Positions 43,483-52,709 of a DNA stretch of 64,000 bases are shown here, piece by piece. The DNA comes from Gemmatimonadaceae bacterium. Its GTDB lineage: Bacteria > Gemmatimonadota > Gemmatimonadetes > Gemmatimonadales > Gemmatimonadaceae. Positions within the stretch are counted from its first letter, which is position 1. The number at the start of each line of letters is the position of its first letter. Position numbers and translations under genes: made by a program. The notes under the pieces were generated by a model. The model had not been told where the DNA came from, made no database searches, and saw only the letters and a list, made by a program, of their open reading frames with translations. The stretch covers positions 46,932-110,931 of the forward strand of contig DATNEW010000012.1 in the NCBI GenBank assembly GCA_035606695.1, in the 5' to 3' direction.

Positions 43483-43526
43483 GTCGTCCCGAATGGAGGC
43501 GCGTCGCGCCGGAGTCGAGGGATGAC
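43483..43526. repeat. Short hairpin copy of the GTCATCC repeat family
   Basis: GTCGTCCCGAATGGAGGCGC facing GCGCCGGAGTCGAGGGATGAC, 44 bp in all, with a TC-rich loop. It lies between the two M20-type genes. Confidence 0.7.
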
Positions 43527-43554
43527 AACGGCTCCTCACAATCGCGGCCCATCG

Positions 43555-44817
43555 TCACGGCTTCGCCCCCGCCAACGCCGCCACCGTCAGCGCCACCCAC
43601 TGCACGCCGACATATCCCTTCGGCCCATCCTCATACCACTCGCCGAGTGAATGCGAGCCGCCGGCGTTGCCGCCGCCCCCCATACGAATGGCGGGAATGC
43701 CGAGGCTGATCGGAATGTTCGCATCAGTGCTCGAGGCACTCGTCGCGGGCGTGAAGCCAAGCGTCTTCCCCGCCCCAATCGCCGTCCGCACGATCGGCGC
43801 CGCGTCGGACTGCGCGCCGGTCGGCCGAATGCCGATCGTGTCGATCGTCATGGTGAGCTTCGCCTTCGCCGCGCGCGGGCCGGTCCACCGCGCGTTCTCG
43901 GCGACGAGCGCCTGTTTGAAAATGCTCATCATCTTCGCGTTGACCGCGGCGAGCGACTTGGCGTCCTCGGAACGCATGTCGACGTCCATCGACGCCTCGA
44001 ACGGAATCGAATTGACGGAGGTGCCACCCGAAATCACGCCGACGTTGAACGTCGTCTTCGGCTTCGCCGGTACCTGAATGTTCGAGATCCCGGCGATCGC
44101 GCGGCCGAGCGCATGAATCGGATTCGGGATGCCGAAGGCGCCGTAGCTGTGCCCGCCGGGTCCCTTGTATGTCACCTTGTAGCGATTGCTCCCGACCGCG
44201 CGGCTCGCGATGCCAAGACCCGCATCGTCCACAGAGATGAAGTAGTCGACCTTCCCCTTCAACTCCTGGCCGAAGAGATAGCGCATGCCGCGCAGATTGC
44301 CCGGTCCTTCTTCGCCGACGTCGCCGACGAAGTAGATCGTGCCCGGGGTCTGCACATTGGCGCGCTCGAACGCGCGCGCCACGGCGAGCACCGTCGCGAG
44401 ACCGCGATCGTCGTCGCCGATGCCGGGCGCGTACAGCGTATCGCCCCGGTGCTTGATCGTGACGTCCGTCCCTTCAGGAAACACCGTGTCGAGATGACCT
44501 GCCAACACCACCGTCGGGCCGCTTCCCGTACCGCGGCGTTCGACGATGACGTTGCCGACGGAGTCGATCGTCACATTCTTGAATCCGAGCGCCTCCAGTC
44601 GCCGCTTGAACTCAGCGGCACGCGTGGCCTCCTTGAACGGCGCGGACTGAATCTGCGTCAACTCCGTCTGCTGCTGCAGCGTCCACGCGTTGTCCGCTTT
44701 GATGATGTCGAGGGCCGCGAGGACCTTGGCGTTGTTCGACGGAATCGGCGATTGCGCGCCGATCAGTTGTGCGCTGCACGCCAGTATCGCGGCAAACATG
44801 AATCGCATGTCGGTCAT
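43555..44817 (-). CDS. M20-family metallopeptidase (peptidase T / ArgE-type), secreted
   Basis: 420 residues from ATG 44817 (ATG 44808 is equally possible). Signal peptide RFMFAAILACSAQLIGAQ. Zinc motifs: TVVLAGHLDTVFPEGTDVTI (HxD), YAPGIGDDDRGLATVLAVAR (bridging Asp), VGDVGEEGPGNLRGMRYLFG (Glu-Glu) and VDDAGLG. The dimerisation domain has VTYKGPGGHSYGAFGIPNPI, and GGSHSLGEWYEDGPKG holds the C-terminal His. It differs well from the neighbouring peptidase, so it is not a recent duplicate. Confidence 0.92.
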   Translation of the reverse strand: MTDMRFMFAAILACSAQLIGAQSPIPSNNAKVLAALDIIKADNAWTLQQQTELTQIQSAPFKEATRAAEFKRRLEALGFKNVTIDSVGNVIVERRGTGSGPTVVLAGHLDTVFPEGTDVTIKHRGDTLYAPGIGDDDRGLATVLAVARAFERANVQTPGTIYFVGDVGEEGPGNLRGMRYLFGQELKGKVDYFISVDDAGLGIASRAVGSNRYKVTYKGPGGHSYGAFGIPNPIHALGRAIAGISNIQVPAKPKTTFNVGVISGGTSVNSIPFEASMDVDMRSEDAKSLAAVNAKMMSIFKQALVAENARWTGPRAAKAKLTMTIDTIGIRPTGAQSDAAPIVRTAIGAGKTLGFTPATSASSTDANIPISLGIPAIRMGGGGNAGGSHSLGEWYEDGPKGYVGVQWVALTVAALAGAKP

Positions 44818-44849
44818 GAAGTGGATGGTAACATTTGATGACGCTCGAC

Positions 44850-45923
44850 TCAACACAGATGCACCGCAGTCGCCTTGAATCCCGCGACGATTTCGGATCC
44901 TACTTCGAGCGCCAGTTCGCGAACCGAGCGCGCCGTGACCGCGGCGACGATCGGCGTGCCGCTGGCGTCGACGGTGACGCGGCTCAGCGCGCCGGCCGGC
45001 ACGATCTCCACGATGCGCCCGCGAAACTGATTCTGCACCGACGACATCGACGGCTCCGCGGACAATGACACTTCCTCGGCGCGAATCACGGCGTGCGTCG
45101 GTCCCGGCACCACGTCGCCGAGCGCGTAGAAGGTCAGCGCGCCCGTCGTGAAGGCGACGGCATGCTGCACAAATTCGTGTTCGCTGCTCTCGACCCAATC
45201 CGGCGCGGCCGCGCGAATCGGTTGCGCGATTCCCGCAAAGACATTCTCGGCACCGAGAAAATCCGCGATGTACGGCGAGGCGGGGCGGCGGAAGATCTGC
45301 TCTGGATCACCCTTCTGCACGATGCGACCCTTGTCGAGTACGATCGCGATGTCGCCCAGCAGCCCTGCCTCGCCGAAATCGTGCGTCACCTGCAGCACGG
45401 TGAACCGGCGCTCGTAGTAGATCGTTCGGAGCACGCGTCGCGCGACGTTGCGCGTGCGCGGATCGAGCGCGCTGAATGGCTCGTCGAGCAGCAGCGCTTC
45501 GGGGCGTCGCGCGAGTGCGCGAGCGATGGCGACGAGCTGCCGTTCGCCGCCACTCAACGAAACGACCGAACGACCCGCGAGCGGTGCGACGCCGAATCGC
45601 TCCATGACCTCGTCGGCCGCGCGCGCGTTCGCGGCGCCATATTCGACGTTCTGCCGAACCGTGAGATGCGGAAAGAGATACGCATGCTGATACACAATCC
45701 CCAACCGTCGTGACTCCGGCGGCGCCTGTGTCATGTCGTCCCCGCCGAGCGTGATCGTGCCCGACGATGCGCGAACGACGCCCGCGATCGTTTCGAGCAG
45801 CGTCGTCTTCCCCGCTCCCGCGGGACCGATCACCACACCGTACGCGCCTTGCGGCACCTCGAACGTGATGTCGGCCAGCGCGAAGTTTCCCGCGCGCGCG
45901 TTCACGTGATCGAGGGAGATCAT
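44850..45923 (-). CDS. wtpC: Molybdate/tungstate ABC transporter ATPase (WtpC/ModC-like)
   Basis: 357 residues from ATG 45923. Walker A VIGPAGAGKTTLLETIAG, signature SLSGGERQLVAIARALA, Walker B EALLLDEPFSALDPRTRN and switch VTHDFGEAGLLGDIA. After residue 230 comes a TOBE/Mop-like regulatory segment (SSVQNQFRGRIVEIVPAGAL, VTVDASGTPIVAAVTARSVR) that in ModC and WtpC binds oxyanion. The start overlaps the permease stop by 4 bp. It energises import of molybdate or tungstate; the substrate is inferred from the binding protein. Confidence 0.9.
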   Translation of the reverse strand: MISLDHVNARAGNFALADITFEVPQGAYGVVIGPAGAGKTTLLETIAGVVRASSGTITLGGDDMTQAPPESRRLGIVYQHAYLFPHLTVRQNVEYGAANARAADEVMERFGVAPLAGRSVVSLSGGERQLVAIARALARRPEALLLDEPFSALDPRTRNVARRVLRTIYYERRFTVLQVTHDFGEAGLLGDIAIVLDKGRIVQKGDPEQIFRRPASPYIADFLGAENVFAGIAQPIRAAAPDWVESSEHEFVQHAVAFTTGALTFYALGDVVPGPTHAVIRAEEVSLSAEPSMSSVQNQFRGRIVEIVPAGALSRVTVDASGTPIVAAVTARSVRELALEVGSEIVAGFKATAVHLC

Positions 45924-46729
45924 CGCGGCGCCGGATCTCCGTGACGCAGCGCGCGCAGCGCGGCGAGCGGAATGAGCGCGAACAGCACGAGTACCGCCGC
46001 GACGGGTAGCGCTTCACTCAATCCGTAGCTCGTGAAGCGATCGTAGCTCAAGACGCTCACCACTTTCGGATTGTAGGTGAGGATCACGATCGCGCCGAAC
46101 TCGCTCACGGCGCGCGCCCACATCACGACGGCGGCGGCCGTGAGCCCACGCGCCGAGAGTGGGAGCGTGACGCGACGGAACGCGCGCCAGGCATCATCGC
46201 CCAGCGTTCGTGCAACCGATTCATAGCGCGCATCGACTCGCGCGAAGGCTTCGCGCGCCGCGCTGACGTAGAGCGGCGCGGAGACGAACAGCATCGCGCA
46301 GACGATGCCCGTCGGTGAGCCCGCGACGCGGAGTCCCGCGGCGTAGAGTGCCGAACCAACCGGACTCGCGCGACCCAGCACGAGCAGCAGCGCGATGCCC
46401 GCGACCGGATGCGGAATGACCAACGGCAAATCCATCAGCGCCGCGAGCACCGCGCGGCCGGTGAACGACCGGCGCGCGAGCAGATACGCGACAGGCGTTC
46501 CGCCGAGGATACCGAGGATCGTCGCGGTGGTGGCGGTCAGGGCGGTGAGAATGAGCGACTGACGCAGCTCGGTGTCGCGCGCGAGCGCGCTCAAGCCGCG
46601 TACACCGCCCGACGACACCAAGCCCGCGACGGGGCCGACGACGAACAACAGAAACAGCGATGCAAGGACCGCGACGAACACGCTGAGCGTCGCGCGCGCG
46701 AGCCGATTCGGCTGCGCGCGCGCGCCCAT
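45920..46729 (-). CDS. wtpB: Molybdate/tungstate ABC transporter permease (WtpB/ModB-like)
   Basis: 269 residues from ATG 46729, 13 bp after the binding-protein stop; GTG 46768 would overlap it by 26 bp. Six hydrophobic segments, the first ATLSVFVAVLASLFLLFVVG. The EAA loop ESVARTLGDDAWRAFRRVTLP has the G-x9-P spacing of binding-protein-dependent permeases. AVSEFGAIVILTYNPKVVSV is characteristic of ModB and WtpB. Forms a homodimer with two WtpC in the inner membrane. Confidence 0.9.
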   Translation of the reverse strand: MGARAQPNRLARATLSVFVAVLASLFLLFVVGPVAGLVSSGGVRGLSALARDTELRQSLILTALTATTATILGILGGTPVAYLLARRSFTGRAVLAALMDLPLVIPHPVAGIALLLVLGRASPVGSALYAAGLRVAGSPTGIVCAMLFVSAPLYVSAAREAFARVDARYESVARTLGDDAWRAFRRVTLPLSARGLTAAAVVMWARAVSEFGAIVILTYNPKVVSVLSYDRFTSYGLSEALPVAAVLVLFALIPLAALRALRHGDPAPR

Positions 46730-46742
46730 CGGCTCGAGCTGA

Positions 46743-47636
46743 TTAACGTCGGGCAGGCCGGGGTGCACGCGGGAGCTGAGTGGGCGCGCCGCTGCCGTGA
46801 ATCACGAGGCCATCGAGCATGTCGACGTGCGCGGCGCGAAGGCGGGCGATGACCTCGGGCGATTCGAGATATCTCAGGAACGCGATCGCCGCGGCGGAGT
46901 GCGGTGCTTCCCGCGGCACGCTGAGCCCGTAGACGATCGGCGCGCCGCGAAAGACGGTGCGCTTGCCGGGCTCCGTGCCGCGCACATTCACGGACACGTT
47001 GGCGTACGCCCGCGCGCGCGCCGGGTCGCCAAGATCGATCTCGCTCGGCAGCGCGATAAAGCGAAAGCCGTTCGACTCGGCGACCGACTGATAGTCGTAG
47101 ATGTAGTCGAGCTCACCCGACGCCAGCAGCGCCGCGAGCTCGGCCGCGTTCGGGCGCATGTTTCGCGCTGGCGCGTTGTCGAGCAGCGCCGAGCTCAAGC
47201 CCGGCGTGTGATAGAATCGCTCGGCGAGCTTCATCATGAGCAATGTTCGATAGCCGACCGGCGCGAGATCGGGATCGGTGCGGCCGACTTCGACGTCGCG
47301 GCCGCGGAGCACCCGCGTCCAGTTGCCGCGAGTGATGTCGGCCGCGTGCTTCGAGCGCGACGTGTAGGCGACGACCATGCGGTTGCGCGCAAAGTCGGCG
47401 TACCACGACGCATACGCCGGCACGAGGAGCTGTGGAAAGACGTCGGCATCGGCAAGCATGAGCACGTCGGGAACGCGATGCAGCTCGGTGAGCTTGCGCG
47501 CGTGCTCGAGCGACGCGCCGCTCTCACGCTGAATGACCGTGCCGGAGCGAAGCGCGAAGCTGTCCAGGACCGGCTGAAGCGGTTTTGTGAGACTCGCTGC
47601 CAGGAATAGAACGAGCGTATCCGCGACGAAGAGCAT
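46743..47636 (-). CDS. wtpA: Tungstate/molybdate-binding periplasmic protein (WtpA-like)
   Basis: 297 residues from ATG 47636 (MLFVADTLVLFLAASLTKPL, signal-like); a TTG at 47708 would add 24 basic residues. WtpA hallmarks: RESGASLEHARKLTELHRVP, DVLMLADADVFPQLLVPAYA, ARNRMVVAYTSRSKHAADIT, WTRVLRGRDVEVGRTDPDLA and PVGYRTLLMMKLAERFYHTP. This order (ADAD, WYADFARN, GRTDPD..PVGYR) separates WtpA from classical ModA. It probably delivers tungstate or molybdate, which the Moco enzyme at 24.7-27.5 kb and 33.9 kb would need. First gene of wtpABC. Confidence 0.88.
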   Translation of the reverse strand: MLFVADTLVLFLAASLTKPLQPVLDSFALRSGTVIQRESGASLEHARKLTELHRVPDVLMLADADVFPQLLVPAYASWYADFARNRMVVAYTSRSKHAADITRGNWTRVLRGRDVEVGRTDPDLAPVGYRTLLMMKLAERFYHTPGLSSALLDNAPARNMRPNAAELAALLASGELDYIYDYQSVAESNGFRFIALPSEIDLGDPARARAYANVSVNVRGTEPGKRTVFRGAPIVYGLSVPREAPHSAAAIAFLRYLESPEVIARLRAAHVDMLDGLVIHGSGAPTQLPRAPRPARR

Positions 47637-47725
47637 GAGATAAGAAAGCGTGCGGCCGCCAAGAACGCCAAGACGCCCCAAAACGCCGCGTCGAAACTTC
47701 CGGGGCAAGGCGGCCGTCAGTATGG

Positions 47726-47755
47726 ATGACGGGCTGCGTCCAGCAGACTTATACT
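47726..47755 (+). promoter_or_regulatory. Candidate promoter for the NatAB-like exporter
   Basis: TATACT at 47750-47755 is a good -10, with ATGACG (47726-47731) as a weak -35 at 18 bp. It lies 65 bp before the ATPase start. The rest of the 183-bp divergent gap (47637-47819) shows nothing else. Confidence 0.35.
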
Positions 47756-47819
47756 AAGGTAGCGGCATCGACGCGACGCCTGGCTCCCGCCTCCTCCGCA
47801 CGTTCCTCATCCTACATCA

Positions 47820-48777
<958 letters not shown>

Positions 48778-48785
<8 letters not shown>

Positions 48786-50097
48786 TAAGATTCTGATCGT
48801 CGCCAAGCGCGAGTACCTGGAGCGCGTGCGTTCGCGCTCGTTCGTCGTGATGACGCTGCTCGTGCCGGTATTGATGGCCGGCGTGTTTCTCATTCCGCTT
48901 TACATGAGCGCGAAGTCGAGTGCATCGCCGAACGTGCGGCGCATTCGCATTCTCGATGCGACGGGTGCGTCGGTGGGCGCCCGCCTCGCGACGACGCTGC
49001 GCGCGGACAGCACGGTGTCGGACACGGTCCAGGGCCCGTTCGTCATGACGCTGACGCCGGCCGAGCTGCCCGCCGCGGAGAAGGCGGCCGAGGCGGAAGT
49101 GATGAAGCCGAAGGGCCTCGTGGGATTCCTCGTGCTGGACGACAGCTCGCTCGCGGGCAAGCGCGCGCGCTACGAGGGCCGCAATGCGTCGACGATCTCG
49201 GACATGAACAAGTTGGAGGCGTCGACACGGCAGGCCGTGTTGATGGCGCGACTCGAGCGCGAGGGTGTGAACAAGAGCACGATCGACGAGTTGGCGAAAT
49301 CGCACCTGCAGCTTGCCGCGGAACGGCTCACGGAGAAAGGACGCGGCGGATCGGGCGAAGCGGGACTGTTCGCGGGAATCATCATTGGCGTGCTGTTATT
49401 GATGGCGATCATCGTCCATGGCCAGAACGTGATGCGGGGTGTGCTCGAGGAGAAGACGACGCGAGTTGCCGAAGTGGTGATCTCGAGCATCAAACCGGAG
49501 TCGCTGCTCGCCGGAAAAGTACTCGGCGTCGGCGGTGTCGGGTTGACGCAGATCGTGGCGTGGCTGGGGATTGGTTTGTATCTGACGACGTTCTTCGGCC
49601 CGCTGGTGCTGAAGGCGGCGGGTGGTGGTGCCGCGGCGGCGGGTAGTGCCGCGCCAACGTTCTCGATGGGCGGCATGAGCCCGGCGGTCATGGCGATTTC
49701 GCTCGGCTTTTTCCTGGTGGGCTTCACGTTCTACGCGACGCTGTTCGCGGCGGCGGGCTCGATGGTGAACAGCGAGCAGGAAGCGCAGCAGGCGGTGATG
49801 CCGGTGATGCTGCTGTTGATGAGCGGCTGGATTTTCGTGAATCCGGTCTTGATCAATCCGAACAGCACGACCGCCGTGGTGTTGTCGTGGTTGCCATGGT
49901 CATCGCCGATCATCATGCCGATTCGCATGGGATTGACGGCGGTGTCGCCGGCGTCGATCGCGGGATCGCTGGTGGTTGCGTTGTTGGGATCGGTGTGCGC
50001 GGTGTGGTTGGCGGCGCGGATTTATCGAGTGGGGATGTTGATGTATGGGAAGAAGCCGAGCTTTTCTGAGCTCGCTAAATGGATTCGATACGCGTGA
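48778..50097 (+). CDS. ABC-2 type permease (NatB-like)
   Basis: 439 residues from ATG 48778 (MVNKILIVAKREYLERVRSR). The ABC-2 layout is an N-terminal helix (FVVMTLLVPVLMAGVFLIPL), a large external loop of about 170 residues, then five helices from GLFAGIIIGVLLLMAIIVHG onward. The conserved cytoplasmic loop VLEEKTTRVAEVVISSIKPE and SLLAGKVLGVGGVGLTQIVA are typical of NatB proteins. A second loop carries GGGAAAAGSAAPTFSMGG. Partner of the ATPase at 47820. Confidence 0.9.
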
Positions 50098-50117
50098 GAG
50101 AGCCGGTTCGCGCGAGC

Positions 50118-50153
50118 GGTGAGGCCGGCGGCGCTTCGCGCGCCGGCCTCACC
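50118..50153. terminator. Strong GC hairpin after the ABC exporter
   Basis: GGTGAGGCCGGCG, loop GCGCTTCGCG, CGCCGGCCTCACC: a perfect 13-bp stem 20 bp after the permease stop. There is no T run, so it may work as a rho-assisted stop or stabiliser. The remaining gap to 50284 holds only a weak hairpin GTCCC...GGGAC (50256-50275) before the next gene. Confidence 0.5.
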
Positions 50154-50283
50154 ACTGGTGCGCGCGAAGCGCGTCGCCGCCCTCACTGAAGCGGGCCCGT
50201 CCCTACGACTACCGCCCGGCACGCTTCCCGCATCAGGTGTTCACGCCAATTCAATGTCCCCTTTGTCCTAGGGACGGACACCG

Positions 50284-51126
50284 ATGCGTCTCATCTCACT
50301 CCATGAAGACGCCGTTCGTGCGCTCGAACGGCTCCGCGTTCCATTCGACGACGTCACACCTGAAGGGCTCTGGGCCTCACCGTACCATCTGATCGGCGTC
50401 ACTGCTGAACAGCGGGCGGTCCTCGATTCGTGGAACCTCGAGGTCAATGACATCACGCCCGACGTACTCACGTCAGCCGACGTCGCACCGCAACTGAAGG
50501 AAAGTTGGCCGCAGCAGCGGCCGCGTCCCGTGAGCGATGCCGCGGCGGAGCAGCGGGCGACAAGTCCTCGTCAGCCCGCACCCGCATTCGCCGCCGACAC
50601 ATCCGCCGCACAGCCGGACCGATCGTCGCAACGCGATTCGGAAGTCCCTGTGCCGATGCACGAGGAGCCAAAGCACCACGGCGATCCGCTGGGCGATGCG
50701 GCGGCCGAGCGTGCGATCGTCGAACGCGCGGCCGCGGCGGCCGAGGCGCGCTCGGATGTCGCGCCGGCGGCAACGAACGGCGCTTCGAACGGGGCCTCGA
50801 ACGGGGCGGCGACGGCAGCGACCGCCGTGCGGCCGCGCGCTGCCAATGCACCGGCGACCAGCGGCAAGATTTCTTCGGCTGACACCGCGCCGGCGACCGA
50901 CCACGCGCCGAAGCGGCTTCGGGTCAGCATCGGTGGCAAGTATCGCGAAGCCTCGGTACAGCAGGGCAAGATCCTGCTCGACGGCCAATCGTTCGACAAT
51001 CCGGCCGCGGCCACACGCTCGGTGGCGCCCTCCAAGGGCGACTGGGTGTTCTGGGAGTATTTCGACGACGGCGCCGGGAAGTGGCGCATGCTGGATCGCG
51101 ACTGGCAGCCGGGCCAGACATCCTGA
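50284..51126 (+). CDS. Hypothetical protein with paralogous N-domain and RAMA-like C-terminus (long form)
   Basis: 280 residues from ATG 50284. N-terminal part (1-65): MRLISLHEDAVRALERLRVP and FDDVTPEGLWASPYHLIGVT. Middle (about 70-210) is disordered and rich in Ala, Pro, Asp and Ser, with a short repeat NGASNGASNGA. C-terminal domain (about 215-280): KRLRVSIGGKYREASVQQGK, ILLDGQSFDNPAAATRSVAP, GDWVFWEYFDDGAGKWRMLD. This G-K-Y-x-A, dG, sp-AA, W-FW order resembles the RAMA (DUF4357-like) fold, proposed to read modified DNA. The similarity is from pattern only. A short-form paralogue follows at 51176. I know of no characterised protein with the same N-terminal part. Confidence 0.65.
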   Translation: MRLISLHEDAVRALERLRVPFDDVTPEGLWASPYHLIGVTAEQRAVLDSWNLEVNDITPDVLTSADVAPQLKESWPQQRPRPVSDAAAEQRATSPRQPAPAFAADTSAAQPDRSSQRDSEVPVPMHEEPKHHGDPLGDAAAERAIVERAAAAAEARSDVAPAATNGASNGASNGAATAATAVRPRAANAPATSGKISSADTAPATDHAPKRLRVSIGGKYREASVQQGKILLDGQSFDNPAAATRSVAPSKGDWVFWEYFDDGAGKWRMLDRDWQPGQTS

Positions 51127-51175
51127 CGGTTGTAAGTAGTCGTTAATTATAAAACGCTAATTGGAGAGTTGGATC

Positions 51176-51631
51176 ATGCGCCTGTTGTGCATCCACCAGG
51201 ACACCGTCGCCGCGTTGCAGCGGCTGCACACCCCGTTTGACGATCTGACGCCCGAGGGCATCTGGGGCAGCCCGTATCATCTCGTCGGCGTCAGCACCGA
51301 GCAGCGCGACGTGCTCACCGGCTTCAACGTCGACTTCGAGGACATCACGCCGGAGCCGCTCGATCGCGCGGCTGTCGCGCAGCCGGAGAATCTCTCCTAC
51401 GCGTCGAACGGCAAGGTGCGGAACGGTCAGCGGCTGCGTACCAGCGTGCGCGGCAAGTATCTCGAGGCCACGGTGCAAGGCGGCAAGATTCTCGTCGACG
51501 GCCGCACGTACGACTCGCCCGGCGCGGCCAGCCGCGGCATCTCCTCGGACAAATCCGAGTGGGCGTTCTGGGAGTACTTCGACGACAGCGCGGGATCCTG
51601 GCAGGTTCTCGGCCGAGAGTGGCAGGTCTAG
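51176..51631 (+). CDS. Hypothetical protein with RAMA-like C-terminus (short-form paralogue)
   Basis: 151 residues from ATG 51176 with TTGGAGAG upstream; a TTG at 51161 is less likely. It shares both ends with the preceding gene: MRLLCIHQDTVAALQRLHTP and FDDLTPEGIWGSPYHLVGVS at the N-terminus; RLRTSVRGKYLEATVQGGKI, LVDGRTYDSPGAASRGISSD and EWAFWEYFDDSAGSWQVLG at the C-terminus. The linker is only about 15 residues instead of 140. Both ends are conserved while the linker is not, so each end is probably a folded domain. An AT-rich leader (TTAATTATAAAACGC, 51143-51157) may include the promoter. A 10-bp repeat begins at its stop codon. Confidence 0.65.
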   Translation: MRLLCIHQDTVAALQRLHTPFDDLTPEGIWGSPYHLVGVSTEQRDVLTGFNVDFEDITPEPLDRAAVAQPENLSYASNGKVRNGQRLRTSVRGKYLEATVQGGKILVDGRTYDSPGAASRGISSDKSEWAFWEYFDDSAGSWQVLGREWQV

Positions 51632-51668
51632 CACTGCGTACCACTGCATAGCACTGCGTAGCACTCTG
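51629..51668. repeat. 10-bp tandem repeat starting at a stop codon
   Basis: TAGCACTGCG, TACCACTGCA, TAGCACTGCG and TAGCACTCTG in sequence; the first TAG is the stop of the short-form paralogue. Similar to the repeat at 54277. Confidence 0.85.
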
Positions 51669-51743
51669 TACGACGGCCGCGCGTCGGCGACGCCGGTGTG
51701 ATCTGAGCCCCCTTGGTATCGCACCGGCTCGCCGTCGCATCAC

Positions 51744-51778
51744 GGTTCCAAAGTTCCAAGAGTTCCAACGTTCCAATG
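51744..51778. repeat. 8-9-bp tandem repeat (GTTCCAA) x4
   Basis: GTTCCAAA, GTTCCAAGA, GTTCCAAC and GTTCCAAT follow one another in the 224-bp gap (51632-51855). No gene or RNA was recognised in the rest of the gap. Confidence 0.8.
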
Positions 51779-51855
51779 ACCGCCGGGCGCTGCCCAGCCG
51801 CTCGAGCAACCCGCCGCCCTCCCCGGGGTACCAGGTATCAGGGAGGAGGTGGCGT

Positions 51856-52590
51856 ATGAGTTTCATCACGATGTGGCGCAGCCGATTCGGCGCGCTGGCG
51901 ATGGGCGCGATGGCCTTCGCACCCATAGTGCCCAAAGCCCCGGGTCGCCCGATTGAAGTCACGACGCGCGACGTCCAGGCGTCGAACGCCAAGATCAAGA
52001 GTGCGTACGACGCGCTCGCGACCATGTGGACCAACGACTTCCGACAGATCGGACATCGCTTCGTCGTACCGCGCATCGCGCGGTACGAATCGACCGTCAT
52101 GTCGCCGTGCGGCGTCATTCGGCCGAACAATGCCGAATACTGCGAGCGGGACAACACGATCTATTATGACGAGGTCTTCGCCGCCGGCATGGCGAAGCGC
52201 GCCGCGACCGCGTTGAACACCGACGGCGACATGGCGGCGATCGGCATCATCGCCCACGAGACCGGCCACGCCGTCGCGATGCAACTCGGCCATTTCTATC
52301 GCACGTCGTACGACAACGAAGCGACCGCCGATTGCCTGGCCGGTGCATTCGCCAAGCAGGCCGAGCATGATGGCGAGCTCGAGGCTGGCGACGTCGACGA
52401 GGCGTTGTACGGGATGTCGCTTGCCGGCGATCCGACGCCCGAGCCGACGGGCAACGCACGCTACGACGCGATCATTCAGGCGCGATTGGCGAAGCAAAGT
52501 CACGGCACGCGTGACCAACGCGTGCAGAACTTCCGCGCCGGGTTCGGCGATGGCGCGGGCGCGTGTCTCGAGGATTTCCGCGGACGCTGA
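51856..52590 (+). CDS. Neutral zinc metallopeptidase (YpfJ-like), probably exported
   Basis: 244 residues from ATG 51856 with GGAGGTGG upstream. N-terminal hydrophobic stretch FGALAMGAMAFAPIVPKAPG. The zinc motif IGIIAHETGHAVAMQLGHFY (HExxH) and downstream YDNEATADCLAGAFAKQAEH (second-sphere ExxAD) match the putative neutral zinc metallopeptidase family. CGVIRPNNAEYCERDNTIYYDEVF is also typical of that family. Function of the family is unknown; probably a periplasmic protease. Confidence 0.88.
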   Translation: MSFITMWRSRFGALAMGAMAFAPIVPKAPGRPIEVTTRDVQASNAKIKSAYDALATMWTNDFRQIGHRFVVPRIARYESTVMSPCGVIRPNNAEYCERDNTIYYDEVFAAGMAKRAATALNTDGDMAAIGIIAHETGHAVAMQLGHFYRTSYDNEATADCLAGAFAKQAEHDGELEAGDVDEALYGMSLAGDPTPEPTGNARYDAIIQARLAKQSHGTRDQRVQNFRAGFGDGAGACLEDFRGR

Positions 52591-52648
52591 TTCGAGGCGT
52601 CACGACGTATCAGACAGCACCCACAGCATTGTCATTGTACGGCTGAGC

Positions 52649-52664
52649 TGGAATACCCTTTGCA
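52649..52664 (+). promoter_or_regulatory. Candidate sigma-54 promoter for tadE-tadG
   Basis: TGGAATACCCTTTGCA has GG and GC ten bases apart (52650-52651 and 52662-52663), as in the TGGCAC-N5-TTGC consensus. It is 46 bp before the start at 52710. A perfect 9-bp hairpin GCACCCGTC...GACGGGTGC (52662-52686) begins at the -12 element. Confidence 0.5.
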
Positions 52665-52709
52665 CCCGTCGTGGTTGGACGGGTGCACAGTCGTACTTAG
52701 GGGGTTGTG

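Noticed and set aside
51130..51153. TTGTAA and TATAAA before the short paralogue as a promoter
   Set aside because: The spacer is only 12 bp, too short for sigma-70; only a general AT-rich leader is noted.
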